From an uncultured Oscillospiraceae bacterium (GTDB lineage Bacteria; Bacillota; Clostridia; Oscillospirales; Acutalibacteraceae), in the NCBI GenBank assembly GCA_949283785.1, contig CASDTR010000029.1, forward strand, positions 20,401 to 84,400: 64,000 nt of DNA, in the 5' to 3' direction. The stretch's first letter is position 1, and the number at the start of each line of letters is the position of its first letter. Positions 40,672 to 49,748 of this stretch are shown in pieces. The notes below the pieces were generated by a model, which was given only the letters and a program-made list of their open reading frames with translations, searched no databases and was not told the DNA's origin. Both the position numbers and the translations under genes were made by a program.

Positions 40672-42006
40672 TTATTCGCCTCTGATTTTCAGATACGCAT
40701 AGCAGAACATGGAAGCGCAGAATACTTCCGGCATGAGGGTCGCTATTATCCACAGGCGGAGCATGTGGGCGTGGCTGATTTCCGAGTGCATGAGTATCTG
40801 AGCGGCGTATACCATGAGGGCTTTTTTGTCGAGGCCGTAGACAGCCGTCTTCATAAGTTCAAAGCTTACGCCTTTGTCCAGGGTTTTAGCGAGATTTATT
40901 GCCTCCTCTGCGCTTTGATTGTTGACCGCCTCGTAGAAAGATTCCTCGAGGATGTCGCACATGATATCGACAGTGTAGAGAACTCTCGGGTTTACGTCGA
41001 AAATCTCGGCGGCCGCCTCCATGCATGCGAGGGCTCCGCAGTTAATGCCCAGAGGGAATTCCGTGTTGTCTCCGAGATATTTTCGCACGCTCTCCGAAGC
41101 CGCTTCCTCGAGCTTTGAGGAAGCGGGAAGATCGCTGAAAACGGTTCTGTATTTTTTTCGCATTACGGGCTCCAGAAACAGTGCCTTTTCCGCTTCGCCC
41201 TTGTGGAAGGAATAATAAAATCCGTCGATTTTTCCGAATTCCTTCAGTCCGTCCAGATATCCCAGACGGATATTCTGAAGGGAAATATTTTTATCAAACA
41301 TCATAACGCTGCCCTTTTGACCGTTGTTGAAGGGCCGCTTGTTTTTTATATAATGAACTACGGCGCTGCCCGTTTCAACGGGCTGCGCTTTGCCCATGGA
41401 GCCGATATTTACTGCGACGATCTCCGTCGCACCCTTGTCGAGAGCCATTTTTACGGGGATATTGTCGGAATATCCTCCGTCTACAAAAACAGAGTCTCCG
41501 ATTTTGTATGACTTCATCACGGGAAAGCAGGCGGCGCTGGCGATTATGTAATCCGCAGCCATTCCCTCGGGAATATCTTCTATAAAGAGCTCAACGGCTT
41601 TCATAGGCGAAAATTTTGTGGTCACAAGTCCGAACTCGGTTTTTGATGAACGGAGCTTGCTTTCATCCAGCATACTGCGCACAAGATTTTGAAGGGGAGT
41701 GTAGTCGGCTCCGCGTTTGAACAGGGCTTCCTTCAAAACTCTTGAAAAGAGATCGTCGAGTTTTAAATTTTCCGTATTTTCATCGTTGGTGAACTGCTCG
41801 AATACCGTCGCCATGCTCATATTTTCCCACACGGAGAGGGCTTTTTTATATTCGCCCATTGCGAGAAGGGCCCCGTTAAGAGCGCCTACGGAGGTGCCCG
41901 TCACAACGTCGGGAACGAATCCGAGCTCATTGAGGGCTTTCCAAACGCCTATCTGATAACCGCCTTTGGCTCCTCCGCCGCTGAAAATAACGCCGTATTT
42001 TGACAT
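40672..42006 (-). CDS. Patatin-like phospholipase
   Basis: 444 residues from the ATG at 42006 (GGAGGTG upstream). The oxyanion hole GGGAKGGYQIG, the nucleophile elbow GTSVG and the DGG catalytic Asp motif (VDGGYSDNIP) give the Ser-Asp dyad of patatins. Residues beyond about 300 form an extra helical domain that ends near a hydrophobic stretch. Such proteins hydrolyse acyl chains from phospholipids or other lipids; bacterial members may act in membrane turnover or as toxins. No signal peptide, so it is probably cytoplasmic. It is not next to any secretion or defence gene. Confidence 0.88.
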   Translation of the reverse strand: MSKYGVIFSGGGAKGGYQIGVWKALNELGFVPDVVTGTSVGALNGALLAMGEYKKALSVWENMSMATVFEQFTNDENTENLKLDDLFSRVLKEALFKRGADYTPLQNLVRSMLDESKLRSSKTEFGLVTTKFSPMKAVELFIEDIPEGMAADYIIASAACFPVMKSYKIGDSVFVDGGYSDNIPVKMALDKGATEIVAVNIGSMGKAQPVETGSAVVHYIKNKRPFNNGQKGSVMMFDKNISLQNIRLGYLDGLKEFGKIDGFYYSFHKGEAEKALFLEPVMRKKYRTVFSDLPASSKLEEAASESVRKYLGDNTEFPLGINCGALACMEAAAEIFDVNPRVLYTVDIMCDILEESFYEAVNNQSAEEAINLAKTLDKGVSFELMKTAVYGLDKKALMVYAAQILMHSEISHAHMLRLWIIATLMPEVFCASMFCYAYLKIRGE

Positions 42007-42128
42007 TCGATACACCTCCGTTTTTTGAAATTATAGCATGAAATCGTTATTTTGTGAAATTACTTATTTGGCGCGGGGATGCATATAATTATAAAATGAT
42101 GAATTTTAACTTTAACTTATTCTGGCAG

Positions 42129-42157
42129 TTGACCTAAGGTTAAAAGTAGGATAAAAT
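42129..42157 (+). promoter_or_regulatory. Promoter of the VTT-galK operon
   Basis: TTGACC (42129-42134) and TAAAAT (42152-42157), 17-nt spacer, 32 nt upstream of the GTG start at 42189. Confidence 0.6.
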
Positions 42158-42188
42158 TAAATGATAGTAAAACAGAAGGAGCGGCTAA

Positions 42189-42938
42189 GTGAAGAAGAAA
42201 AAGGTAAGCAGGAAGAAAGTCATAAATATTGCCGCCGTCGCCATGCTCATTACGGCCGCCGTGCTGGTGGTCCTGCTGGCGCTGCTGCAGACGGAGCCCC
42301 TCAAAAGCTGGTATGCGGAGATGCAGGAGTGGCTCATTGACTTTGAAAACAGGGTGACGTCGATCGAAAACAAAAATGTGGTTTTCGTCGTTATACTCAC
42401 TTTGTTTTGCATAAAGGGGTTTGTTCCGTTTCTGCCGATAAGTACATTGTGCTTTATGACAGGTATGGTATTCCCCGGATTTTCGGCCTTTCTGATAAAT
42501 ATGCTGGGCGTCGCCTTGCAGATGTCCATAGCCTATTTTAAGGGCAGATTTTTCGGAGGGGGAAATGTACACAAATTCCTCAACAGATATGAAGGAACAA
42601 GGCAGCTGCTTGAAAAGAAAGCCTCTGCCCATACTCTTCTGCTTCTCGCTTTCCGTCTGGTGCCTTTCGTGCCCATGAATACCGTCAGCCGTCTCTTCGG
42701 TTCACTGAACATCACATATTGGGAATACATCTTTATTTCTATCGGGGGCTTTTCTCCGAAAATAGTTTCCTACACCATTATCGGCCGAAACGTATACGAT
42801 CCCCTTTCGCCGTCCTTTATAGTTCCCATAATCGTATTGCTGCTTATATCCGCTGTTTCCGCTCTCGTGCTCAACTTTGCTCTGGATGCGGCGGCCAAAA
42901 ATTCAAAATCAAAGGAAAAAACGGGTGATAAAGCCTGA
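42189..42938 (+). CDS. VTT-domain (TVP38/DedA-like) membrane protein
   Basis: 249 residues, GTG start behind AAGGAG. A first transmembrane helix (about 10-33) is followed by the VTT/SNARE-associated core: GFVPFLPISTLCFMTGMVFPGFSAFLINMLGVALQMSIAYFKGRFFG, then FRLVPFVPMNTVSRLFGSLNITYWEYIFISIGGFSPKIVSYTIIG. TVP38/DedA proteins act in membrane lipid handling (for example flipping of undecaprenyl or phospholipid carriers). The C-terminal tail is Lys-rich. It is followed by galK with a 25-nt gap, so both are likely co-transcribed, although no functional link is obvious. Confidence 0.85.
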   Translation: MKKKKVSRKKVINIAAVAMLITAAVLVVLLALLQTEPLKSWYAEMQEWLIDFENRVTSIENKNVVFVVILTLFCIKGFVPFLPISTLCFMTGMVFPGFSAFLINMLGVALQMSIAYFKGRFFGGGNVHKFLNRYEGTRQLLEKKASAHTLLLLAFRLVPFVPMNTVSRLFGSLNITYWEYIFISIGGFSPKIVSYTIIGRNVYDPLSPSFIVPIIVLLLISAVSALVLNFALDAAAKNSKSKEKTGDKA

Positions 42939-42963
42939 TTAATGATAAACGGAGGATTATAAA

Positions 42964-44250
42964 ATGCCTAAAGCAACTCTTCTTAAAGAAAAATTATTAA
43001 ACGGAGAATATGACAGCTGCCTTAGGACTGTATATGTCACCGAGGCCGACGCAAAGGCGCAGCATGAACGTTACGCCGCTGTTATTGACAGCTTTATCGA
43101 GCTTTACGGTGACAGGGAGGCAGGGCTTTACAGCGCTCCGGGACGCTCAGAGGTAGGCGGAAACCACACCGACCACAACCACGGCAAGGTCCTTGCCGCA
43201 GGCATCAACCTTGACGCTATTGCCGCCGCTTCCAAAAACGACGAGGGCATCGTAAGGGTAAAATCAGCAGGCTATGCAATGGATGTAGTGGATATAAACG
43301 ACCTTACGGTACATAGTGAAGAAACGGGAAAGAGCGTTTCCCTGCTCAGAGGCGTTTGCGCGGGCTTTAAGGAGAGAGGCTACAAAATCGGCGGCTTTGA
43401 CGCAGCTACGGCTTCAAAGGTGCTTTCGGGCTCGGGACTTTCGTCCTCAGCCGCTTTTGAGGTGCTTCTCTGCTCCATGATGAACTACCTTTACAACGAC
43501 GGAAAAATCGACCCCGTCACAATCGCCCAGATTTCCCAGTACGCTGAGAATAAATATTTCGGCAAGCCCTGCGGACTTCTCGATCAGATGGCCTGTTCCG
43601 TCAGCGGATTTGTTACAATAGATTTCAAGGACCTTTCTTCTCCCGTAATCGAGAAGGTTGACTTTGATTTTGGCTCCTGCGGACATTCCCTTTGCATTGT
43701 GGATACGGGCGGAAGCCATTCGGACCTTACGGACGACTATGCGGCCGTGCGCAGTGAAATGGAGTCCGTTGCGAAGTATTTCGGCAAGGACGTGCTCCGC
43801 GAGGTGTGCGAAAAGGAATTTAAGGAAAATATCGGCGAGGTCAGAAAGACCTGCGGCGACAGGGCGGTGCTTCGCGCCATGCATTTCTACGGCGACAATG
43901 AAAGAGTTGACAGAGAGGTTGCGGCCCTCAAGGCAGGCGATTTCGAGGAATTCAAAAAGTGTATAATCGAGAGCGGCCGCTCTTCCTATATGTACAATCA
44001 GAACGTATATACCTGCAAGGCTCCCAAGGACCAGCCCGTTTCACTGGCTCTTGCAATGAGCGAAGAGATACTCAGCGGTAAGGGTGCATGGAGAGTACAC
44101 GGCGGCGGATTCGCAGGAACAATTCAGGCTTTTGTCCCCAATGATCTTCTTTCTGAGTACAAGGAGCGCATGGAAAAGGTATTCGGAGAGGGCAGCTGCT
44201 ATGTTCTTGCAATAAGACCCGTAGGCGGAACACAGATTGCGGCGGAGTAA
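42964..44250 (+). CDS. galK: Galactokinase
   Basis: 428 residues of the GHMP kinase family. It phosphorylates galactose at C1 with ATP, the entry to the Leloir pathway. Motifs: galactose-binding GLYSAPGRSEVGGNHTDHNHGKVLAAGINLD (near residue 58), ATP-binding LSGSGLSSSAAFEV (near 158), and C-terminal WRVHGGGFAGTIQAFVP. It has an N-terminal extension of about 45 residues compared with E. coli GalK, a feature common in clostridial enzymes. Ribosome site GGAGG. No galT or galE is in the window. It could use galactose released by the GH36 enzyme at 32277. Confidence 0.93.
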   Translation: MPKATLLKEKLLNGEYDSCLRTVYVTEADAKAQHERYAAVIDSFIELYGDREAGLYSAPGRSEVGGNHTDHNHGKVLAAGINLDAIAAASKNDEGIVRVKSAGYAMDVVDINDLTVHSEETGKSVSLLRGVCAGFKERGYKIGGFDAATASKVLSGSGLSSSAAFEVLLCSMMNYLYNDGKIDPVTIAQISQYAENKYFGKPCGLLDQMACSVSGFVTIDFKDLSSPVIEKVDFDFGSCGHSLCIVDTGGSHSDLTDDYAAVRSEMESVAKYFGKDVLREVCEKEFKENIGEVRKTCGDRAVLRAMHFYGDNERVDREVAALKAGDFEEFKKCIIESGRSSYMYNQNVYTCKAPKDQPVSLALAMSEEILSGKGAWRVHGGGFAGTIQAFVPNDLLSEYKERMEKVFGEGSCYVLAIRPVGGTQIAAE

Positions 44251-44289
44251 GATTTATTGACACTGTAATCAATATAATCAATAAAAATT

Positions 44290-44335
44290 CAGCGCAGGAG
44301 CCTGTATGCAAGGCTTCTGCGCTGTTTGCTTTTCT
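44290..44335 (+). terminator. Terminator after galK
   Basis: A 14-bp stem with one G-U pair (44290-44303 with 44311-44324, CAGCGCAG...CTGCGCTG) and a 7-nt loop, followed by TTTGCTTTTCTTT. Confidence 0.9.
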
Positions 44336-44390
44336 TTGTAAATTCAAATTGGATTCCGTGCGGCAAAGCTTCAGTCAAAGGATTTTTGCG

Positions 44391-45101
44391 TCATTCCTCA
44401 TAAATCATTTTCTTTGTCATGCCGCCGTCGATAATGAGGTTAGCGCCGTTTATGAAATCATTTTCCTCACGGCATAGAAAAAGGCAGGCGTTTAAAATAT
44501 CCTGCGGCTTGCCTACTCTTCCCGAAGGGTGCTGCTTGTGGTCTGTTTCCGTAAGGCTCTCATAGTCGCCTGTCTCAATCCAGCCGGGGCTGACAGCATT
44601 TACCGTTATGCCCGTATTGCTCAGAGATACACACAGGCTGTTTGTCAAGGATACTATGCCGCCCTTTGAGGCGCCGTAGGCCTCCCAGTCAGCCTCGTTC
44701 TGATGAAATCTTGTGGAGGCTATGTTTATTATCCGTCCGTAGCTGCCCTTTTGCTTTTGAGCTGCAAATTCCTTGCAGCAGATAAATGTGCCTCTGAGGT
44801 TGGTGCTCACCACGTTGTCAAATTCGTCAACGGAGATTTCATAGACGGACTTATTAAATTTGCTCACGGCCCCGTTATTTATCAAAACGCTGATTTCGCC
44901 GTATTCCTCGGCAATTATTTTAAAGGCTTTGTGAATCTGTGTTTCGCTTCGCAGATCCGTTTTATAAAAGCGGATGTTGCTTTCCGAGAATGAGGAGTCG
45001 ATTTTATCGAGGGCGAATACCTCATATCCCTCTTTTGCAAAGCCTTCTGCCAGACAGCGGCCAATGCCCGAAGCAGCACCCGTAATGACAGCTCTTTTCA
45101 T
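44391..45101 (-). CDS. Short-chain dehydrogenase/reductase
   Basis: 236 residues of the classical SDR fold. The cofactor loop TGAASGIGRCLAEGF is at residues 7-21, NNGAVS marks the central strand, catalytic Ser is in IINIAST, and the Tyr/Lys pair in YGASKGG. The C-terminal VSPGWIETG and ANLIIDGGMTKK are typical. The substrate is not predictable; location next to fucose genes allows a sugar or polyol oxidoreductase role but it is separated from fucA by repeat copy C and has its own direction-matched context. Start ATG at 45101 has AAAGGAG upstream. No defect is seen. Confidence 0.88.
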   Translation of the reverse strand: MKRAVITGAASGIGRCLAEGFAKEGYEVFALDKIDSSFSESNIRFYKTDLRSETQIHKAFKIIAEEYGEISVLINNGAVSKFNKSVYEISVDEFDNVVSTNLRGTFICCKEFAAQKQKGSYGRIINIASTRFHQNEADWEAYGASKGGIVSLTNSLCVSLSNTGITVNAVSPGWIETGDYESLTETDHKQHPSGRVGKPQDILNACLFLCREENDFINGANLIIDGGMTKKMIYEE

Positions 45102-45217
45102 ATTTCAAAACTCCTTTCCGCCGAAGGACAGTGTTTTCCTTTTTCATTTTACTTTTTTACGGCGGAAAAAGCAAACGTAAAGAAATATTCCCGCATTAAA
45201 TTTGTAAAAGCAAAAAG

Positions 45218-45259
45218 ATGCCCCGCTCCGAAGCTGATGAAAGCATCGGGACGGGGCAT
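45218..45259. repeat. Left bracketing hairpin of repeat copy C
   Basis: A 42-nt stem-loop, ATGCCCCG...CGGGGCAT, followed on the minus strand by CTTTTTG (a terminator for leftward transcription). It is repeated at 45564-45605 with 40 of 42 bases identical. Confidence 0.88.
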
Positions 45260-45260
45260 A

Positions 45261-45562
45261 AGGCTTGCCGGTAAAGTGATTTTACTGTTAATATCGATGC
45301 CGTAAAAATTTATAAGGCAATAAAGCAAAGCATAAACTAACGTATTCAGTGTATGAATTGGTTGCAGCGTCACGCTGTCAATCCGTGATATCAAAAAGAA
45401 GCTGTCTCGCGGGCGGGTATAGTTAATTTTTACTGCGGTTTGGTACGAGTCTTGGGTGCAGGCTCAGCCTGCCAATCCCTCTGTCAAGGCTCACGCCTTG
45501 ACATCTCCCTTTACACAAGGGAGACAGGGGTGAGAGCTGAATTTAAGTTTTTTGAAAGTCTC
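45261..45562 (-). repeat. Dispersed palindromic repeat element, copy C (long form, 302 bp)
   Basis: Read on the minus strand it begins GAGACTTTCAAAAAAC and ends ACCGGCAAGCC, with AAATTCAGC, the GTCTCCC/GGGAGA hairpin, a second hairpin GTCAAGGC/GCCTTGAC, AGAGGGATTG and the long-form module (GCAGGCTGAGCCTGC, CGCGAGACAGCTT). It is the most diverged copy. The second hairpin has changed on both arms relative to the other copies, keeping the pairing. It lies between the SDR and fucA genes and explains this 532-nt gap together with the two hairpins. Confidence 0.9.
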
Positions 45563-45563
45563 A

Positions 45564-45605
45564 ATGCCCCGCACCGAAGCTGATGAAAGCTTCGGGACGG
45601 GGCAT
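45564..45605. repeat. Right bracketing hairpin of repeat copy C, likely fuc operon terminator
   Basis: Direct repeat of 45218-45259 with two substitutions, immediately beyond repeat copy C. It stands 29 nt after the fucA stop (reading leftward) and is likely the original end of the fuc operon, now followed by the repeat and the second hairpin. Confidence 0.85.
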
Positions 45606-45633
45606 TGTTTGTGATTTGTAACCCTAAATTCAA

Positions 45634-46323
45634 TCAGTTTGAACCGTTGGGATACTTTTTGTATCCGGGATGTCTGCCTGTTACTCCGTAGTTTTTGCGC
45701 ATGTCGATAAGGCGGTCGATGTTTTCTCTCGAAATCTCCTTTGCGCCGCCCAGAAGGTGCGCGTTAAGGCTGATTTTTGCGAAGAGCTCAAGGGTCTCCA
45801 TGCGGTAGTAGGCCGTCAGAAGGTCGGCTCCGACGGAAAGGGCTCCGTGGTTCTGCAAAAGCACTACGTCGTGCTCTCCGAGATAGGGGGCGATGTTGTC
45901 GGGAACCTCATAGGTAGAAGGGGTGCCGTAGGGCGTTACGGGAATTGAACCGATGGCGATGACGGTTTCAATCATTGAATATTCGTCCAGCGCCTTGTTT
46001 GCGACGGCGTATCCCGTTGCCGTCGGGGGATGGGCGTGGAGTACGGCTCCCACGTCGTCGCGCTCCTCATAGCAGCGAAGGTGCATTTTGATTTCCGACG
46101 AAGGGCGATAGCCCTCGAGGGCGTCGATGATGTTTCCGTCCCTGTCGATATGCACCAGCTTGTCGGGGGTGATAAAGCTTTTGCTTATGCCCGTAGGCGT
46201 TGCGAGAAAAGTGCCGTCCTCAAGCTTTACGGAGACGTTTCCGTCGTTGGCGGCAACCCAGCCCAGCTGCCACATTTTGTAGCATACATCGCAGATCTGC
46301 TTGCGAAGCTCATAGTATTTCAT
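45634..46323 (-). CDS. fucA: L-fuculose-1-phosphate aldolase (class II aldolase)
   Basis: 229 residues. Splits fuculose-1-phosphate into dihydroxyacetone phosphate and L-lactaldehyde using Zn2+. Motifs: ANDGNVSVKL, TPTGISKSFITPDKLV, RPSSEIKMHLRCY (catalytic Glu), zinc ligands in VLHAHPPTATGYAV and LLQNHGALSVG. The family also includes rhamnulose and ribulose phosphate enzymes, but the adjacent fucose isomerase fixes the likely substrate. It is the last gene of the leftward fuc operon, 25 nt after the kinase gene. Ribosome site GGAG upstream. Confidence 0.9.
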   Translation of the reverse strand: MKYYELRKQICDVCYKMWQLGWVAANDGNVSVKLEDGTFLATPTGISKSFITPDKLVHIDRDGNIIDALEGYRPSSEIKMHLRCYEERDDVGAVLHAHPPTATGYAVANKALDEYSMIETVIAIGSIPVTPYGTPSTYEVPDNIAPYLGEHDVVLLQNHGALSVGADLLTAYYRMETLELFAKISLNAHLLGGAKEISRENIDRLIDMRKNYGVTGRHPGYKKYPNGSN

Positions 46324-46348
46324 GGTGTGTTCTCCTTAGAATTTGCTT

Positions 46349-47821
46349 TTATTTTTCCGTTACCTTTTTGAATATCTCGTAATACTCTTCCCATTTTTCG
46401 GCGTCGCAGGGGAGATAGGTCTTGATTTCCTCGGACCTGCTTATAATCTCCCTCGCCTCGGCGGCATTTTCGATTTTTCCCAGGGCAATGAGCTGAACGG
46501 CGGCGTTTCCGAGAGCCGTAGCCTCCACGGGACCTGCGTATACCGTGCAGCCGCAGGCGTTTGCGGTAAAGCGGCAAAGCTGTTCGCTCTTTGAGCCGCC
46601 GCCCACTATGTGGACTGCGCTGTACTTTTTGCCCGTGCATTTTTCTATTTCCAGAAGAGCGGTTTTATACTTCATGGCAAGGCTTTCGTTTATGCACCTT
46701 ACGATTTCGCCCACGGTTTCGGGCTTCTTCTGTCCTGTCTTTTCACAGTATTCCCTGATTCTCCTCGGCATGTTGCCTGCCGGAGTGAAAAGGGGATCGT
46801 CGGGGTCTATAAAGCAGGCAAAAGGCTCTGCTTTTTCTCCGAGATTTTCAAGCTCTCCGAAGGAGTACTCCGTTCCCTCTTTCGCCCAGCGACGGCGGCT
46901 TTCCTGAATGAGCCAGAGACCTATAATGTTTTTAAGGAATGAGGTTTTGTTCTCCGCTCCCGTCTCGTTTGTAACATTGCAGGCTTTGGAATTTTCGTCG
47001 ATTACGGGAGTGTCAAGCTCCGTTCCGAAAAGGGACCAGGTGCCGCAGGAGAGGAAAATGAAATCCTTCTCCTCGGCGGGGGCGGCGAGCATTGCGCTCT
47101 GGGTGTCGTGGGAGGGGACGGCGATAACCTTTATCTTATCGACCGAAAGCTCCTCGCAGATGTCGTCTCTGAGAGTGCCGCGCACCGTTCCGCAGGGAAC
47201 AATGGGGGGGAGCTTATCCGCCGAAATTCCCGCCTTTTCGAGTATTTCCTCTGACCACTGTTTTGTTCTTGCGTCCATAAGGGAAGAGGTGGAAGCAATT
47301 GACATTTCACTTTTCTTTTCCCCCGAAAGGAAAAAGCTTAAAAGGTCGGGGATAAACATTATTTTGTCGGCCCTTTCGAGAGACGCGGGACGTGTTTTTT
47401 TAAGGGCGAGAAGCTGGAAAAGGGAGTTTATCTCCATAATCTGATTGCCCGTTATATCGTAGACTTTTTCGAGGCTCAGAAGCTTTTCGGCTTCTTCGAG
47501 TATGCCCTTTGTCCTTTCGTCACGGTAGTGGACGGGGTTTTCAATGAGGTTTCCGTCCTCATCAATAAGGCCGAAATCAACGCCCCAGGTATCAACGGCA
47601 ATGCTCTCGATTTTACCGAGAGCTTTTGCCTTAACAAGACTTTGCTTTATTTCAAAAAACAGTCTCAGAATATCCCAGTACATTGTCCCGTTGATTGTGA
47701 CGGGGTCGTTGGAAAAACGGTGTATTTCTTTAAGAGTTATCTTTTCGCCGTCAAAAGTGGCCGCCATGGCTCTGCCGCTCGACGCGCCGAAATCCATTGC
47801 AAGAACTGTTGTGCTGCTCAT
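46349..47821 (-). CDS. FGGY sugar kinase, rhamnulokinase-like, acting as L-fuculokinase by context
   Basis: 490 residues. Phosphorylates the ketose at C1. N-terminal LAMDFGASSGRAMAATFDGE, then SIAVDTWGVDFGLID (substrate contact), YRDERTKG, SLMDARTKQWSEEILEKAGI, VPSHDTQSAMLAAP and C-terminal HIVGGGSKSEQLCRFTANACG with GPVEATALGNAAVQLIALG. These are closer to rhamnulokinase (RhaB) than to E. coli FucK, yet the gene lies between fucose isomerase and the aldolase. A RhaB-type kinase has probably been recruited to fuculose. The gap to fucI is 9 nt. The exact substrate preference needs an assay. Confidence 0.88.
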   Translation of the reverse strand: MSSTTVLAMDFGASSGRAMAATFDGEKITLKEIHRFSNDPVTINGTMYWDILRLFFEIKQSLVKAKALGKIESIAVDTWGVDFGLIDEDGNLIENPVHYRDERTKGILEEAEKLLSLEKVYDITGNQIMEINSLFQLLALKKTRPASLERADKIMFIPDLLSFFLSGEKKSEMSIASTSSLMDARTKQWSEEILEKAGISADKLPPIVPCGTVRGTLRDDICEELSVDKIKVIAVPSHDTQSAMLAAPAEEKDFIFLSCGTWSLFGTELDTPVIDENSKACNVTNETGAENKTSFLKNIIGLWLIQESRRRWAKEGTEYSFGELENLGEKAEPFACFIDPDDPLFTPAGNMPRRIREYCEKTGQKKPETVGEIVRCINESLAMKYKTALLEIEKCTGKKYSAVHIVGGGSKSEQLCRFTANACGCTVYAGPVEATALGNAAVQLIALGKIENAAEAREIISRSEEIKTYLPCDAEKWEEYYEIFKKVTEK

Positions 47822-47830
47822 ATTCCCACC

Positions 47831-49627
47831 TTATTTTTTGTACATGGGGCCGTAAGCGGCGCAGGCTCTGAAATCCTGTCCCTCTTTGTCCATGCCGAAG
47901 GCGTTCCATGCGGCGGGACGGAAGATCTTCTCTTCGTCAACGTTGTGCATTGAAACGGGAATACGAAGCATTGAGCAAAGGGTAATAAGGTCCGCTCCGA
48001 TGTGGCCGTAGCTGATTGCGCCGTGGTTTGCGCCCCAGTTGTTCATAACGTCATAGGCTGTCTTGAATGCGCCCTTTCCTGTTGTTCTGGGAGCAAACCA
48101 TGTGCAGGGCCATGTGTAGTCGGTGCGCTTCCAGAGCTTATCGGATACCTCGTCGGGAAGCTTGATCGTCCAGCCCTCAGCGATCTGCAAAACGGGGCCG
48201 AGACCCTTAACGAGGTTAAGTCTTATCATTGTGCAGGGCATTTCGGCCTCCGTAAGGAATCTCGAAGAGAATCCGCCGCCTCTGAAATAGCCGAAGTCTG
48301 CGGCGTTCCATGTGGTGGCGTCGAGAATGGCCTTTTGGTCTTCCTGAGTCACGTCGAACCACTGCTTCATTGTGCCGCTGCCGTTTTCATCCTTTGCCTG
48401 TCCGCATGCGTCAAGGCAGGCGGCGCCGGAGTTAATAAGGTGAATGAATCCGCCCGCTTCCTTGGCTACGCCCTCGATGTCATAGCCTGTTGCCTTCTTA
48501 ACGGCTTCGGGGCTCCAGTATGTGCGCACGTCCGCGAAAATCTGAGCTCTGTTTGTAAGGAGCTTCATAAACAGCATTCCGAGGCCGTTGAGTACGTCGT
48601 TTTCCGTTGCGAGGATGTAGGGCTCTCTTGCGCCGTTCCAGTCAAAAGATGTGTTGAGCAGTGCCTCTGCAAAGTCGCAGTTGGGATAGAAGTCGGTCCA
48701 CTGTCTCTGACCCTGGAAGCCCGCCGCAATGGCGTTGTGTCCTACACGCTCTTCCTCACAGCCCTCGGGAAGGTTTTCGTTGCCGTTCATAAGGTCCTTG
48801 ATGATGCACATCATCTTGACAACAAACTCCCAGTCCTTTTCTTTCTCCTCGGGAGTCTTCTGAACCTCGGGAGGATTCTTGTCGAAGCCTTCCTTGCAGT
48901 TTTCCTTTGTCCATTTGATAGCTTTCCGGAACTCTTTTTCGTCATAGATGCCGTTTGCCATTCTTCTGATGATTTCAACCTCGTCAACGGACTCGACTCT
49001 CATGCCGAGATAGTCCTCGATGAAAGCGGGGTCGATGATCGAACCGCCGATGCCCATGCAGATAGAGCCTATCTGGAGATAGGATTTGCCTCTCATGGTA
49101 GCCGCCGCAACGGCGCATCTGCCGAAACGCAGAAGTTTCTCTTTAACATCTTCGGGGATTGAAGTGTCGTCGGCTTCGCATACGTCGTGGCCGTAGATGC
49201 CGAAAGCGGGGAGTCCCTTCTGGGCGTGGGTGGCGAGAACCGACGCAAGGTAAACTGCGCCGGGACGCTCCGTTCCGTTAAAGCCCCATACGCCCTTGAT
49301 TGTGGAGGGCTCCATATCCATTGTCTCTGCGCCGTAGCACCAGCAGGGGGTTACGGTAAGGGTGATGTCAACGCCCGCCTTCTTGAACTTGTCGGCGCAG
49401 GCGGCCGCCTCAGCAACACGGCCGATAGTTGTGTCCGCAATAATCACCTTTACGGGCTCGCCGTTTGAGTATTTGATGTTTTCCTCAAAAAGCTTTGCGG
49501 CAGCCTTAGCCATGTTCATGGTCTGTTCCTCGAGGGATTCACGAACTTTCAGATAGCCTCTTCTGCCGTCGATTGTGGGTCTGATTCCGATTACGGGGTA
49601 ATCGCCTATGAGTCTGCTTTTTGCCAA
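47831..49627 (-). CDS. fucI: L-fucose isomerase
   Basis: 598 residues, the length of E. coli FucI (591). Converts L-fucose to L-fuculose using Mn2+. Family blocks: [119 protein letters not shown], and C-terminal [25 protein letters not shown]. First gene of the fuc operon, with AAGGAGG upstream. An unrelated 386-codon plus-strand frame inside it is an antisense shadow. Confidence 0.96.
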   Translation of the reverse strand: MAKSRLIGDYPVIGIRPTIDGRRGYLKVRESLEEQTMNMAKAAAKLFEENIKYSNGEPVKVIIADTTIGRVAEAAACADKFKKAGVDITLTVTPCWCYGAETMDMEPSTIKGVWGFNGTERPGAVYLASVLATHAQKGLPAFGIYGHDVCEADDTSIPEDVKEKLLRFGRCAVAAATMRGKSYLQIGSICMGIGGSIIDPAFIEDYLGMRVESVDEVEIIRRMANGIYDEKEFRKAIKWTKENCKEGFDKNPPEVQKTPEEKEKDWEFVVKMMCIIKDLMNGNENLPEGCEEERVGHNAIAAGFQGQRQWTDFYPNCDFAEALLNTSFDWNGAREPYILATENDVLNGLGMLFMKLLTNRAQIFADVRTYWSPEAVKKATGYDIEGVAKEAGGFIHLINSGAACLDACGQAKDENGSGTMKQWFDVTQEDQKAILDATTWNAADFGYFRGGGFSSRFLTEAEMPCTMIRLNLVKGLGPVLQIAEGWTIKLPDEVSDKLWKRTDYTWPCTWFAPRTTGKGAFKTAYDVMNNWGANHGAISYGHIGADLITLCSMLRIPVSMHNVDEEKIFRPAAWNAFGMDKEGQDFRACAAYGPMYKK

Positions 49628-49748
49628 TTTAAAAACCTCCTTGAATTTTTCACGGTTTACTGATAATTGAATTATATCAGCTCGTATGGTAAAATACTTG
49701 TGCTATTTGACTCTAAAAGTATAACAATTTTCTCTTTCGGAGGCTGAA

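Noticed and set aside
48002-49162. 386-codon plus-strand open frame inside fucI
   Set aside because: It lies fully antisense to a well-conserved isomerase, has no ribosome site, and its composition (Cys, Val, Gly-rich) is the usual shadow of a codon-biased gene.
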